NCBI RefSeq assembly: GCF_963975345.1
Contig: NZ_CAXBGE010000008.1
Location: 131,152 to 195,151, forward strand
Length of the DNA: 64,000 nucleotides
DNA from: Maricaulis sp963975345
GTDB taxonomy: Bacteria; Pseudomonadota; Alphaproteobacteria; Caulobacterales; Maricaulaceae
Direction: 5' to 3'
Shown here piece after piece: positions 43,355-52,595 of the stretch (position 1 is the stretch's first letter; the number at the start of each line of letters is the position of its first letter). A program made the position numbers and the translations under genes. The notes under the pieces were generated by a model that searched no databases, was not told where the DNA came from, and saw only the letters and a program-made list of their open reading frames with translations.

Positions 43355-44031
43355 GTGACGAGACCCGCAAAGTCGCCGTCAAGGCGCTGAGGCCACGTCT
43401 GGCGGCCTCGCTGATCCTGACCCGTGGCGGGCATGGCAAGACCGAAGTGCTGATGGGGCGCCGTTCGGCACGCCATGTTTTCATGCCGAATAAATATGTG
43501 TTTCCAGGCGGCCGGGTTGATCGTGCCGATCTGACAGCGCCGCTGGCCGAGGATCTCGCTTCCGACATTCTGGCCGTGATGAGCCGGATCCTGCCGGAGC
43601 GCCGGGCCCGCGCTGCGGCGATGGCGGCGGTGCGCGAAACCGCTGAAGAGACAGGACTTTTGATCGCACGCGAAGGTGTGATCCGTTCGCGGCATGGCAA
43701 TTGGGCGCCGTTCCGGGCCTCCGGCGTTGTGCCGGACCTGTCAGGCCTACGCCTGATCACCCGTGCAGTGACGCCGCCGGGCCGGACGCGGCGCTTCGAC
43801 ACTTGGTTTTTCACCGCTGATGCCAGTGCCTTATGCGATGATCGGGCACCTCAGCCGAGCTCCGAGCTTGAAGATGTGCAATGGGTATCACTGACCCAAG
43901 CGCAAAATCTGGATCTGCCGATGGTGACACGCTTCGTGCTAGCCGAACTGGAGCGGGCCCTGCCCCCTTCACCTCAGCCAACCCGTTGGATTCGTGACGT
44001 TCGTGGCAAGATGTGGGTTGAGACCCTGTGA
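43351..44031 (+). CDS. NUDIX hydrolase family protein
   Basis: The 226-residue product has the C-terminal part of the Nudix box, AAVRETAEETGLLI (RExxEExG), after KYVFPGGRVD. The N-terminal Glu of the classical 23-residue box is not evident, as in other longer Nudix proteins related to NUDT19-type hydrolases. The substrate (possibly CoA derivatives or nucleoside diphosphates) cannot be read. The start is taken as GTG 43351, overlapping the rnr stop; another GTG 21 bases upstream exists. Confidence 0.85.
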   Translation: MSDETRKVAVKALRPRLAASLILTRGGHGKTEVLMGRRSARHVFMPNKYVFPGGRVDRADLTAPLAEDLASDILAVMSRILPERRARAAAMAAVRETAEETGLLIAREGVIRSRHGNWAPFRASGVVPDLSGLRLITRAVTPPGRTRRFDTWFFTADASALCDDRAPQPSSELEDVQWVSLTQAQNLDLPMVTRFVLAELERALPPSPQPTRWIRDVRGKMWVETL

Positions 44032-44088
44032 CTGGATCACGTGCAGATTTGCGCTGACGTATAGCGCGAGCTTGCGTATAGCTGAGCC

Positions 44089-45267
44089 ATGTTCGCGCTG
44101 CTCAACGCTCCTCAATACGGCAATAACCGCGCCCTGATCGCTGCGATCAGCTGTGCCGCCGTGTGCGGCATTGTGTTCGGCCTCTCCATGCCGTTGATTT
44201 CGTTGCGGTTGGAGCACATGACCGGTTCCGGCCTCTTAGTTGGCTTGAATGGCGCAGCGGCCGCAGTCTCGACGCTGGTAATGGCACCGCTGGTGCCGCG
44301 GCTGATGACAATGGCGCCGGCACGCACGCTGGTGACCGGTTCCCTGGCCGTCGCGGCAGCTATCTTCCTGCTCTTCCCATTCCTGCCGTTCGTTACCCCC
44401 TGGTTTATCCTTCGCTTCGCGATGGGTTGCTTCATAACTGTTGTTTTCATCGTCTCCGAAACCTGGATCAACCAGATCGTGACGCCGCGCCGCCGCGCTT
44501 TCATGCTCGGGATTTACGGCACCGCCTTGGCCGGCGGATTCGGGATTGGCGGATTGCTGTTCGCGGCGTTTAGCACGGCGGACAATCTGCCCTTCTATCT
44601 CGGCAGCGGCATCTTCCTGCTCGGCATCGTACCGATTGCCCTGCTCAAGGGCCCACAGGCCCTCGCCCCGGCGCGCGAAGACTCCTCGATGAGTGCGATC
44701 CTCGGCGCCGCCAGATCGGCGCCTGCGGCCATTCTGGCGGGCCTGGCCTTCGGGGCAATTGAAACCCTGATCTTCTCGATGCTGCCGGTCTATGCCGACC
44801 GCATCGCGCTTGATCCGGTCTCGATCGGGATGATGGTGTTTGCCGTCGCGATGGGTGTGTTGTGCTTCCAGATCCCGCTCGGCTGGATCGCGGACCGGAC
44901 CGGACGCCGCAGCACCCTGCTCGTCATCGCCCTGATTGCCACGCTCGGGCCTGCCCTGGTCTGGATCGCCGGCACTCGGCTCGACCTGCTTTTGCCGATC
45001 CTATTCATCCATGCCGGGGTCGCCAGCGGGCTTTATACGGTGGGATTATCGCTGCTGGGCGAACGCTTTACCGGCGGACGGATTGCGGCGGCGAATGCGG
45101 GCTTCGTTTTCGCCTATGGGCTCGGCTCACTCCTGGCACCGCCGGCGGCGGGCGTGGCGATGGATGGATTCGGTCCGGCCGGGCTTTTGGTCGTGCTCGC
45201 CGTCAGTGCGGGCGGCTATCTGCTCTTCCTTGCTGCGACACACCTGAAAGCGGCGCGCCGCAGTTGA
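44089..45267 (+). CDS. Major facilitator superfamily transporter
   Basis: The 392-residue protein has 12 predicted hydrophobic helices and MFS loop motifs (GWIADRTGRRSTLLV between helices 8 and 9; PRRRAFMLGIYGTALAGGFGIGG after helix 4/5). It resembles the small YcaD-like MFS group. The transported substrate is unknown, and no accessory gene lies beside it. ATG 44089 starts right after the helix-poor MFALLNAPQYGNNRA leader. Confidence 0.85.
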   Translation: MFALLNAPQYGNNRALIAAISCAAVCGIVFGLSMPLISLRLEHMTGSGLLVGLNGAAAAVSTLVMAPLVPRLMTMAPARTLVTGSLAVAAAIFLLFPFLPFVTPWFILRFAMGCFITVVFIVSETWINQIVTPRRRAFMLGIYGTALAGGFGIGGLLFAAFSTADNLPFYLGSGIFLLGIVPIALLKGPQALAPAREDSSMSAILGAARSAPAAILAGLAFGAIETLIFSMLPVYADRIALDPVSIGMMVFAVAMGVLCFQIPLGWIADRTGRRSTLLVIALIATLGPALVWIAGTRLDLLLPILFIHAGVASGLYTVGLSLLGERFTGGRIAAANAGFVFAYGLGSLLAPPAAGVAMDGFGPAGLLVVLAVSAGGYLLFLAATHLKAARRS

Positions 45268-45350
45268 CACTTGCCGCCCCTTGCGTATGTTCGCGCGCTC
45301 TCGCGACGGCATGGGGCCGACCGCGCGCGCAGCATCAGGACGACTGAGCC

Positions 45351-45518
45351 ATGGCGAAACCAACTACAATCAAAATCCGCCTGAACTCCACGGCTGGCAC
45401 GGGATTTTTCTACGTGACCAAGAAGAATGCGCGCACCATGACCGAAAAGCTCGTGCTGAAGAAGTACGACCCGGTTGCCCGCAAACACGTTGAATTCAAA
45501 GAAGGCAAAATCAAGTAA
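45351..45518 (+). CDS. rpmG: 50S ribosomal protein L33 (zinc-free form)
   Basis: The 55-codon gene reads MAKPTTIKIRLNSTAGTGFF, then YVTKKNARTMTEKLVLKKYD and ends KEGKIK; this is L33. It has no cysteines, so it is the zinc-independent (C-minus) form. AGGA lies about 10 bases upstream of the ATG and a hairpin follows the stop. It is the only ribosomal protein gene in the window, as is usual for rpmG in Caulobacter relatives. Confidence 0.95.
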   Translation: MAKPTTIKIRLNSTAGTGFFYVTKKNARTMTEKLVLKKYDPVARKHVEFKEGKIK

Positions 45519-45553
45519 GACGAATTTGCGTCTGACTTGCCAAGCGTAGATCA

Positions 45554-45580
45554 GGCCGCAGCACGCGCTGCGGTCTTCTA
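45554..45580 (+). terminator. Probable terminator after rpmG
   Basis: GGCCGCAGC (45554-45562) pairs with GCTGCGGTC (45567-45575), one G-U pair and a 4-base loop, followed by a weak TTCTA tract. Confidence 0.65.
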
Positions 45581-45630
45581 CGTGTTTGTGCCGCGCTCTG
45601 GCGGCCGTTTCAGGACATGGCCAGCCGGGA

Positions 45631-46995
45631 TCAAGCCGCTTCGTTGGCCGCCGCTTCGACGCGATTGCGACCATCGCCTTTGGCCGTGTACAGCGCCTCG
45701 TCGGCCCGGCGCAGCAGTGCATCGGCATCCTCGCCGACCCGCGCTTGGGCAAAACCGATACTGACCGTCACCGGCGCCGTTTGACCATCACCGACCAGGA
45801 AGGGCTCGGCAGCGATCGACGCCCGCAGGCGTTCCGAGGCGATCCGGGCTTCGGCTTGACCGGCACCCGGCATCACAATCACGAATTCCTCACCGCCATA
45901 ACGCGCCGCCAGATCGAGCGCGCGCAGATCGCGCATCAGACGATCGGCAAAGCTACGCAAAACGCGGTCGCCGCCCTCATGACCGAAACGGTCATTGATC
46001 GATTTGAAATGATCGATATCGGCGATCAGCAGCGAAACCGGGGCACCACCATTATTGGCGCTCTCGACGGCCTGGCGAAGGCGGGACGCGATATAGCGGC
46101 GATTGTGCAGCCCCGTCAACGGATCGGTGATCGCCATTTCCAGGCTCTCATCGAGTTGACTGCGCAAGCGGTCGGCATAGCGTTTGCGGCGCAATTGCGT
46201 ACTGACGCGCGCCATCATCTCGCCAGCATCAACCGGCCGATGGATGATATCATTGACGCCAATATCGAGCGCCCGCACCGCATTGGCGACATCGCCCGGA
46301 TTGAGCACCGCAATGATTGGCATTTGGCGCGTCGCAACATCGGAGCGGATGCGCGCACACAGCCGCAGACCGTCAAACGCCGGGCTGGTCAGATCGATCA
46401 CCAGAAGATCGGCATTCTTGCGCGCGGCGGCGATACCAGCGGCAGGATCGAGTTCAACCTGAGTACGCACCTGCGGCGGCATCGCGGCTGCATAGCGGGT
46501 GGCGGCGCGTACATCGCCACTGATGATAATCGCTTGGGCGACAGCAGCGTCATCGCCGACCGGCTCGGACATGATCGAGTTGAGCGCATCGCTGGATTCG
46601 CGAAAGCGCAATTCATCGAGCACGGTTTTCAAACGCAGGAGCGAGCGCACCCGTGCAAACAGCGTCACATCATCGATCGGCTTGGTAAGAAAATCATCGG
46701 CACCCGATTCCAGGCCACGAATGCGGTCGTCGCGCTGATCGAGCGCGGTCACCATCACAACGGGGATATGGCGGGTGGCCGGGTCATGTTTGAGCCGGCG
46801 GCAGGTTTCATACCCGTCCATGCGCGGCATCATGACATCAAGCAGAATCAAATCGGGCTGTTCGACCCGGGCGACCTCGATGGCGGCAAAGCCGTCCACA
46901 GCGGTGCAGACGTCGAAATACTCGGCCTGCAGCTTGGCCTCAAGCAGACGGACATTGGCTGGCTGGTCATCGACGACCAGGATTCGCGCGCTCAT
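45631..46995 (-). CDS. pleD: PleD-like diguanylate cyclase response regulator (REC-REC-GGDEF)
   Basis: The 454-residue protein has REC domain 1 with phosphoacceptor Asp53 (LILLDVMMPRMDG) and Lys in FLTKPID. REC domain 2 is degenerate (about 150-270), a dimerisation adaptor. The GGDEF domain has GGEEF in the active site and RALD five residues before it, the RxxD inhibitory I-site. It makes c-di-GMP when phosphorylated and dimerised, and in Caulobacter drives the motile-to-sessile transition. It follows divK by 11 bases, the same order as in Caulobacter. Confidence 0.95.
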   Translation of the reverse strand: MSARILVVDDQPANVRLLEAKLQAEYFDVCTAVDGFAAIEVARVEQPDLILLDVMMPRMDGYETCRRLKHDPATRHIPVVMVTALDQRDDRIRGLESGADDFLTKPIDDVTLFARVRSLLRLKTVLDELRFRESSDALNSIMSEPVGDDAAVAQAIIISGDVRAATRYAAAMPPQVRTQVELDPAAGIAAARKNADLLVIDLTSPAFDGLRLCARIRSDVATRQMPIIAVLNPGDVANAVRALDIGVNDIIHRPVDAGEMMARVSTQLRRKRYADRLRSQLDESLEMAITDPLTGLHNRRYIASRLRQAVESANNGGAPVSLLIADIDHFKSINDRFGHEGGDRVLRSFADRLMRDLRALDLAARYGGEEFVIVMPGAGQAEARIASERLRASIAAEPFLVGDGQTAPVTVSIGFAQARVGEDADALLRRADEALYTAKGDGRNRVEAAANEAA

Positions 46996-47006
46996 GGCAT
47001 CGACTC

Positions 47007-47372
47007 CTAATCGAGGAACTGGCGGACGGTCTCGATAAAGGTGGTGACCGTGATCGGCTTCGAGAGATAGGCTTCGCAGCCCCCCTGCCGAATCCGCTCC
47101 TCATCCCCCTTCATCGCAAACGCCGTTACTGCAACGATCGGAATCGCGCACAACGTCTCATCATCCTTCAGCCATTTGGTGACTTCAAGCCCGGAAACCT
47201 CCGGCAATTGAATGTCCATCAGGATGAGATCTGGCAGGTGTTCGCGGGCCATTTCCATGGCCTTGAATCCGTCCTTGGTCTGCAAGGTCTCATAGCCATG
47301 AGCCTCGAGCAGATCGTTGAACAGCTTCATGTTCAGCTCGTTATCTTCGACAATCAGCACCTTTTTGGGCAT
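47007..47372 (-). CDS. divK: DivK, single-domain cell-cycle response regulator
   Basis: The 121-residue stand-alone receiver is nearly identical in its motifs to Caulobacter DivK: MPKKVLIVEDNELNMKLFNDLLEAHGYETLQT, phosphoacceptor Asp53 in LILMDIQLPE, and AVTAFAMKGDEERIRQGGCEAYLSKPI. DivK works with DivJ/PleC kinases and DivL to control CtrA. I chose ATG 47370-47372, matching the Caulobacter start; an ATG 12 bases upstream exists. It is first in the divK-pleD operon. Confidence 0.96.
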   Translation of the reverse strand: MPKKVLIVEDNELNMKLFNDLLEAHGYETLQTKDGFKAMEMAREHLPDLILMDIQLPEVSGLEVTKWLKDDETLCAIPIVAVTAFAMKGDEERIRQGGCEAYLSKPITVTTFIETVRQFLD

Positions 47373-47563
47373 GACCTGCAGCATGTCGATGACGCGCTTC
47401 CCGTTGTTTGAGCGCTTATAACGCGCCTGTTGAACCCCATCGGCACTAAACCCGATCTTCCTTAACCAACAATGAGTCAGCGGCCACTTTCATCGCCAAA
47501 AGGAACAAGATAAGAACAAATATCAGCATTGCCAGTATATCGGCAGCGGAAGGTGGCGAAAGC

Positions 47564-48478
47564 ATGATTCGAATCGGCATCGACCTTGGTGGTACGAAAA
47601 TCGAAGCCATCGCGATGGACCCCGCAGGTGCGATCGTCGAACGGCTGCGCGTTCCGGCACCGCAAACCTATCGCGGCTGCCTCAAGGCCATCGCCGATCT
47701 GGTGGCCGCGATCGAGCGCGAACATGGCAAGGGCGCCCGCGTCGGGATCGGTCACCCCGGTTCAATCAGCCCCGCTACCGGATTGATGCGCAACGCCAAT
47801 TCGATCTGGCTCAATGGCGAGCCATTCGCGCGCGATATCGAGGGGGCGCTCGCCCGCCCGGTGCGGCTGGCCAATGATGCCGATTGTTTCACCCTCTCCG
47901 AAGCCGTCGATGGGGCCGGTGAAGGTGCCGGGATCGTGTTCGGGATCATCCTGGGAACCGGGGTTGGCGGCGGCATTGCTATCGACGGGCAATTATTGCG
48001 CGGTGCCCAGGGCATTGCCGGCGAATGGGGCCATAATCCACTGCCCTGGCCAAACGAATCAGATGAGCCCGCAGCGCCCTGCTGGTGCGGCCAGTCAGGT
48101 TGTCACGAAACCTGGCTCTCCGGACCCGGCCTTGCGCGCGACCATGCCAGCCGCAATGGAGGCACGCTGAGCGCGGCTGAGATCTTCGCGGCCGCCGAAT
48201 CGGGCGATGCCCCGGCGCGCCTCACCGTCGATCTGCATGGCGACCGGCTGGCGCGCGGGATTGCCAGCGTGCTCAACATTCTCGACGCCGACGTCGTTGT
48301 GCTCGGCGGCGGCGTTTCAAACGCGCCGGGCCTGGCACAGCGGGTCACGGTACGCCTGCCCGATTTCCTGTTCTCTGACACGGTGCGCACCCGCATCCTC
48401 ATCCACCGGCATGGCGACAGTTCCGGCGTGCGTGGCGCGGCCTGGTTGTGGCCGGTTGAATCGGCACAGGCACCATGA
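47564..48478 (+). CDS. ROK family sugar kinase (fructokinase/Mak-like)
   Basis: The 304-residue kinase has the ATP-binding DLGGTKIEAIAMD, the catalytic Asp in RLANDADCFTLSEA, GIILGTGVGGGIAIDGQLLRGAQGIAGEWGH and the ROK zinc site CWCGQSGCHETWLSGPG. The sequence around the zinc site resembles E. coli Mak (manno/fructokinase), but N-acetylhexosamine kinase activity cannot be excluded. No sugar transporter lies nearby. Its stop overlaps the dinB start (ATGA). Confidence 0.9.
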   Translation: MIRIGIDLGGTKIEAIAMDPAGAIVERLRVPAPQTYRGCLKAIADLVAAIEREHGKGARVGIGHPGSISPATGLMRNANSIWLNGEPFARDIEGALARPVRLANDADCFTLSEAVDGAGEGAGIVFGIILGTGVGGGIAIDGQLLRGAQGIAGEWGHNPLPWPNESDEPAAPCWCGQSGCHETWLSGPGLARDHASRNGGTLSAAEIFAAAESGDAPARLTVDLHGDRLARGIASVLNILDADVVVLGGGVSNAPGLAQRVTVRLPDFLFSDTVRTRILIHRHGDSSGVRGAAWLWPVESAQAP

Positions 48479-49752
48479 GCAATCCGGGCTATTGCCGCGC
48501 CTGCCTGACACCGCTGGCCAAGCCGGTTGATGCCTGCCCGGCCTGCGGTTCGCACCGGCATTTGTTTCATGCCGAGCTCGGCACGCTGTCGATTGCCCAT
48601 ATTGATTGCGACGCCTTCTACGCCGCCGTCGAAAAACGCGACAGGCCTGAACTGATCGACAAGCCGGTGATTATCGGTGGCCGCCAGCGCGGCGTTGTCT
48701 CGACCTGCTGCTATGTGGCGCGGATGTATGGCGTGCATTCGGCGATGCCGATGTTCAAGGCGTTGAAGGCCTGCCCGGACGCGGTCGTGATTGGCGGTGA
48801 CCACGCCAAATATGCCCGCGAGGGCGGGCGCATCCGCGAGATGATGCGCGATGTGACGCCGCTGGTGGAGCCGCTCTCGATTGACGAGGCTTTTCTCGAC
48901 CTGACCGGCACAACACGTCTGCACGGCGCGCCGCCGGTGCTGACCCTGCTGCGGCTGCAGCGCCGGATTCAGAGCGAGGTCGGGATCACGGTTTCGGTCG
49001 GTTTGTCCTTCAACAAATTCCTCGCCAAGACCGCCTCCGACCTCGACAAGCCGGACGGGTTTGCGGTGATCGGTGAGGCCGAGGCGATGGATTTTCTCGG
49101 GCCGCGCCCGGTGCGCTCGATTTATGGCGTCGGGCCGGCCTTTGCGGCCAAGCTGGAACGCGACGGCCTGCGCACGCTCAATGATATCCGCCGTCACAGC
49201 GATGCTGAGATGGCGAAACGATATGGCGATTTCGGCTACCGACTGGCGCGTCTGGCGCGCGGCGAAGACCATCGCAAGGTCGAACCGGAGAGCGAACGCA
49301 AGAGCGTCTCCTCGGAAACGACTTTCAATACCGATCTGGCCGAGCTGAAAGCGCTGGAGGACCAACTCTGGCGCCAATGCGTCAAAGTCGCAGACCTCAT
49401 GAAAGCCAAGGCCATCTCCGGCTCGGTGGTGACGCTGAAGCTGAAGACGGCAGACTTCCGCAGCCGGACCCGCCGGCGCACCCTCAACGAGCCGAGCCAG
49501 CTGGCCGACACCCTGTTCAAGGTCGGGCGTGAATTGCTCGCGCCCGAAGTGGACGGCACCCGCTTTCGCTTGATCGGAATCGGATTTTCGACGCTGCAGG
49601 ACCAGGTTGGCGATAGCGGCGATCTGCTCGACCCAAACGCGATCCGCCGCGCCACAGCCGAGCGCGCGATGGACAAGGCGCGGGCCAAGTTTGGCGGCGA
49701 TGCTGTGGTCAAGGGGCGGGCGTTGAAACCGAAGGCACAGCGGAGCGAGTGA
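48475..49752 (+). CDS. dinB: DNA polymerase IV (Y-family) with N-terminal zinc-ribbon extension
   Basis: The 425-residue translesion polymerase has catalytic motifs IAHIDCDAFYAAVE and PLSIDEAFLDLTG, the steric GGRQRGVVSTCCYVAR segment, HhH GVGPAFAAKLERDGL and a little-finger domain. Before the polymerase core it carries about 38 extra residues with CRAC and CPAC, two CxxC pairs that could bind zinc. The canonical beta-clamp QLxLF-type peptide is not obvious at the C-terminus (KGRALKPKAQRSE). The start overlaps the ROK kinase stop. Confidence 0.93.
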   Translation: MSNPGYCRACLTPLAKPVDACPACGSHRHLFHAELGTLSIAHIDCDAFYAAVEKRDRPELIDKPVIIGGRQRGVVSTCCYVARMYGVHSAMPMFKALKACPDAVVIGGDHAKYAREGGRIREMMRDVTPLVEPLSIDEAFLDLTGTTRLHGAPPVLTLLRLQRRIQSEVGITVSVGLSFNKFLAKTASDLDKPDGFAVIGEAEAMDFLGPRPVRSIYGVGPAFAAKLERDGLRTLNDIRRHSDAEMAKRYGDFGYRLARLARGEDHRKVEPESERKSVSSETTFNTDLAELKALEDQLWRQCVKVADLMKAKAISGSVVTLKLKTADFRSRTRRRTLNEPSQLADTLFKVGRELLAPEVDGTRFRLIGIGFSTLQDQVGDSGDLLDPNAIRRATAERAMDKARAKFGGDAVVKGRALKPKAQRSE

Positions 49753-49810
49753 TTGCATCGCCGTCCGTCCTCGCCTATTTCCGCTATCAGAACCCGCTTG
49801 GAGATCTCCC

Positions 49811-50272
49811 ATGTCCGCATTCGAAACACGCCTGACCGAACTGGGCATCACCCTGCCCGAGCCCGTCGCCCCGGTCGCCAATTACGTGCCCTTCGTGCGA
49901 AGCGGCGATCAGGTCTATGTCTCAGGCCAAGTCTCGGTCGGGCCTAACGGCTTGATCAAGGGCACGCTCGGCCTGGATATGGATGTCGCGGCCGGCCAAG
50001 CGGCGGCACGGCTGTGCGGGATCAATCTGATCGCCCAGCTCAAAGCCGCCTGTGGCGGCGATCTGGCGCGGCTGAAACGCGTCGTCAAGCTGGGCGGTTT
50101 CGTCGCGGCCGTGCCGGGCTTCACCGACATCCCGCAAGTGATCAATGGTTGTTCCGACCTGATGGTCGCGGTGTTCGGCGATGCCGGACGTCATGCGCGC
50201 TCGGCCGTATCCTGCCCGGTCCTGCCGCTCGGCGCAGCGGTCGAGATCGACGGCGTGTTCGTGATCGCCTGA
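49811..50272 (+). CDS. RidA/YjgF family protein
   Basis: The 153-residue product has the Rid fold signature FVRSGDQVYVSGQVSVGPNG and C-terminal ARSAVSCPVLPLGAAVEIDGVFVIA. Archetypal RidA hydrolyses 2-aminoacrylate enamines, using an Arg in the ...RxAVxVxxLPxxAxVEI segment; the corresponding Arg is present in HARSAVSCPVLPLGAAVEI. The longer helix region (LARLKRVVKLGGFVAAVPGF) fits the Rid subgroup with VPGF. It stands alone, 58 bases downstream of dinB. Confidence 0.9.
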   Translation: MSAFETRLTELGITLPEPVAPVANYVPFVRSGDQVYVSGQVSVGPNGLIKGTLGLDMDVAAGQAAARLCGINLIAQLKAACGGDLARLKRVVKLGGFVAAVPGFTDIPQVINGCSDLMVAVFGDAGRHARSAVSCPVLPLGAAVEIDGVFVIA

Positions 50273-50287
50273 GCGTAAAGCTTGGCC

Positions 50288-50851
50288 TCAGCCCGCCATC
50301 ACATGGCTGATGAAGATCGAAACGCCGATCAGGATCAGAATGGCGCCGCCTGCCAGTTCGGCATGGCGGCCCAGCCGGGCACCGATATGCGGCCCGGCAT
50401 AATAGCCTGCCGAGCTCATGGCGAATGATGCCAGTCCGATCGCCAGTGCCGCCCAAGCCGTTCCGCCCGCCAACGCCAGGGCAATGCCCACGGCTGCTGA
50501 GTCGATACTGGTGCCGATAGCCGTCATGACTGTGCCGAGCGCGGTGTGGCGCCGGGCCGGGCGGGCTTCGTCTGGCGCCGACAGGCCTTCGCGGATCATG
50601 CGGCCGCCGATCACCGAGAGCAGGATCAGCGCGACCCAGTGATCAACCGCCGCCACGATACCGCCGAGCGCGATCGCAAAGCTCCAACCGAGCAAACACA
50701 TCACGCCTTCGGACAAACCGAACACCGCGCCGATGCGAAGCGCGTCCAGCACCTTGACCTTCGGTGCAGCACTGCCACGCGCCAGGGCGGCGGCGAAAGC
50801 ATCGGTGGAGAGGCTGAAACTGGTCAGGACGAGGGCGGCAGGATTGATCAT
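50288..50851 (-). CDS. mntP: MntP-like manganese efflux pump
   Basis: The 187-residue membrane protein has six hydrophobic helices arranged as two repeats, with the functional Asp residues in LSTDAFAAALARG and IGTSIDSAAVGIALA. MntP exports Mn2+ across the inner membrane. No yybP-ykoY manganese riboswitch was recognised in the 159-base upstream region, so the control seen in other bacteria is not evident here. It is convergent with ridA. Confidence 0.9.
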   Translation of the reverse strand: MINPAALVLTSFSLSTDAFAAALARGSAAPKVKVLDALRIGAVFGLSEGVMCLLGWSFAIALGGIVAAVDHWVALILLSVIGGRMIREGLSAPDEARPARRHTALGTVMTAIGTSIDSAAVGIALALAGGTAWAALAIGLASFAMSSAGYYAGPHIGARLGRHAELAGGAILILIGVSIFISHVMAG

Positions 50852-51010
50852 CGGCGCTGCTTAGCCCGGCCGATGGCGCGCCTGCAAGCGCCGCAAGCTT
50901 GCGATCCCCCGAGCATCGAGCCGCTTTGCCCGGCGAATATCTGCACCTTGCCCCTCGTCCCGCCGCCCGCTCTCGGTTAGAAAGGCGAGGACTGTAAAAG
51001 GATTTGTCTC

Positions 51011-51754
51011 ATGTTCCGCCTGTCCGCGATCATTACCGCCGCCGCCCTCCTGCTCGGATGCCAACAGGCCCCGGCCGATGCCCAGCTCAACGACCGCTCA
51101 CGCGAAGAGATTGGCGAGATCGTCCACGCCTATATCGTGGAACATCCCGAAATCATCGAAGAGGCCTTGATCGAGCTGCAGCGCCGCGCCCAGGCGCGCG
51201 AAATGGAAGACGCCTACTCCGCGATTGACCGGTATTCCGATGCAATCTTCGCCGACGCTCGTGATCCACGCATTGGCGGTGATCAGCCGGATGTCGTGAT
51301 CGTCGAATTCATGGACTATAAATGCTCCTATTGCCGCGTCGCCAATGAGTGGGTGACGGATGTGCACGAGCGCTATGGCGACCGCGTCCAGTTCATCTTC
51401 AAGGAATATCCGATCCTCGGTCCCGATTCCCTCGAGGCCTCACGCGCCGCGATTGCATCGCTCAATCAGGGTCCGGAGATTTATGAACTCTTCCACCGCT
51501 CAATGATCAATGCGAGCGGGCCGCTCCCAACGGCACGGATCGACCAGCTCGCGGCCCTGGCCGGCGTCGATGTGGCGCGCATGCGCACCGATATGGAGGA
51601 CGAGGCGATCATGGCCCAAATCCTCGACGTGCGCTCGCTGGGCCAAGCGCTCAATGTCACCGGCACGCCGTTCTTCATCGTCGATGGCACAGTCGTGGCC
51701 GGCGCCAATCAGCTGGCGCTGGAAGCGGCCCTGCAGCGCGGGCTCGGCGGCTAG
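51011..51754 (+). CDS. DsbA-family thiol-disulfide protein, predicted lipoprotein
   Basis: The 247-residue protein has an N-terminal lipobox (ALLLGC, Cys17), a helical dimerisation-like segment (about 30-75) and a thioredoxin-fold DsbA domain with active-site CSYC (MDYKCSYCRVAN) and cis-Pro TGTPFFIVDG. This layout matches Com1/ScsC-type periplasmic disulfide proteins, where the N-terminal helices mediate oligomerisation. Isomerase or oxidase function cannot be told from sequence. It is convergent with thiG (6-base gap). Confidence 0.9.
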   Translation: MFRLSAIITAAALLLGCQQAPADAQLNDRSREEIGEIVHAYIVEHPEIIEEALIELQRRAQAREMEDAYSAIDRYSDAIFADARDPRIGGDQPDVVIVEFMDYKCSYCRVANEWVTDVHERYGDRVQFIFKEYPILGPDSLEASRAAIASLNQGPEIYELFHRSMINASGPLPTARIDQLAALAGVDVARMRTDMEDEAIMAQILDVRSLGQALNVTGTPFFIVDGTVVAGANQLALEAALQRGLGG

Positions 51755-51760
51755 CTTTCG

Positions 51761-52594
51761 CTAGATCAGTCCGAACAGCGGGCTGGACGCATCGGCATAA
51801 AGCTTTTTCGGCATACGGCCGGCGAGATAGGATTGCCGGCCGGCGATGACCGCATGTTTCATCGCCGAGGCCATCAGGACCGGGTTTTTCGCACCGGCGA
51901 TGGCGGTATTCATCAACACGCCGTCGCAGCCCAGCTCCATCGCCACGGTCGCATCCGAGGCGGTGCCGACGCCGGCATCGACAATCACCGGCACCGAGGA
52001 CTGTTCGATGATCAGACGGATATTGACCGGGTTCTGAATCCCCAGGCCCGAGCCGATCGGGGCGCCGAGCGGCATGATGGCGCAGCAGCCAACTTCTTCG
52101 AGGCGGCGGGCATAGACCGGGTCATCCGAGCAATAGACCATCACCTCAAAGCCGTCCTTGATCAGCATTTCCGCCGCACGCAGCGTCTCCGCCATGTCGG
52201 GATAGAGATGTTTGGGATCGGACAGGACTTCCAGCTTCACAAGGCTCCAGCCACCGGCCTCACGCGCCAGCCGCAAAGTGCGGATGGCGTCCTCACCGGT
52301 AAAACAGCCAGCCGTATTGGGCAGGAAGATGTATTGCTTGGGGTCGATGAAATCGACCAGTCGCGGCTCGGACGGGTCCGACAGATTCACCCGCCGCAGG
52401 GCGACGGTGATCATCTCGGCGCCGGAGGCCTCCAGCGCGCGGGCATTTTGCTCATAGCTGGCATATTTGCCGGTGCCGATGATCAGACGCGAGGTCAGCG
52501 TACGACCGGCGACCACCAGCGGTTTGTCGGCCGGGGACTGTGTCGAGGTCGGGTTCTGTGTCGGGGCCTGCGTCATGATTGATCCGTCTTCCAT
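51761..52594 (-). CDS. thiG: Thiazole synthase
   Basis: ThiG builds the thiazole of thiamine from DXP, dehydroglycine or glycine imine, and ThiS thiocarboxylate. The 277-residue product has LIIGTGKY, the Schiff-base Lys segment KLEVLSD, PLGAPIGSGLGI and PVIVDAGVGTASDA. I chose ATG 52592-52594, which has GGAGGT 6 bases upstream inside the end of thiS; ATG 52576 is possible. The first 15 residues form a Thr/Pro/Gln-rich non-conserved leader. Confidence 0.94.
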   Translation of the reverse strand: MEDGSIMTQAPTQNPTSTQSPADKPLVVAGRTLTSRLIIGTGKYASYEQNARALEASGAEMITVALRRVNLSDPSEPRLVDFIDPKQYIFLPNTAGCFTGEDAIRTLRLAREAGGWSLVKLEVLSDPKHLYPDMAETLRAAEMLIKDGFEVMVYCSDDPVYARRLEEVGCCAIMPLGAPIGSGLGIQNPVNIRLIIEQSSVPVIVDAGVGTASDATVAMELGCDGVLMNTAIAGAKNPVLMASAMKHAVIAGRQSYLAGRMPKKLYADASSPLFGLI

Positions 52595-52595
52595 T

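Noticed and set aside
47462..47469. CtrA half-site TTAACCAA between divK and the ROK kinase gene
   Set aside because: Only a half-site (one mismatch to TTAACCAT); no second TTAA at the right spacing, so chance is likely even though divK is CtrA-regulated in Caulobacter.
50852..51010. Possible yybP-ykoY manganese riboswitch upstream of mntP
   Set aside because: I looked for the conserved GGGGAGUAGC-type core on the minus strand and found only an unrelated G-rich run.
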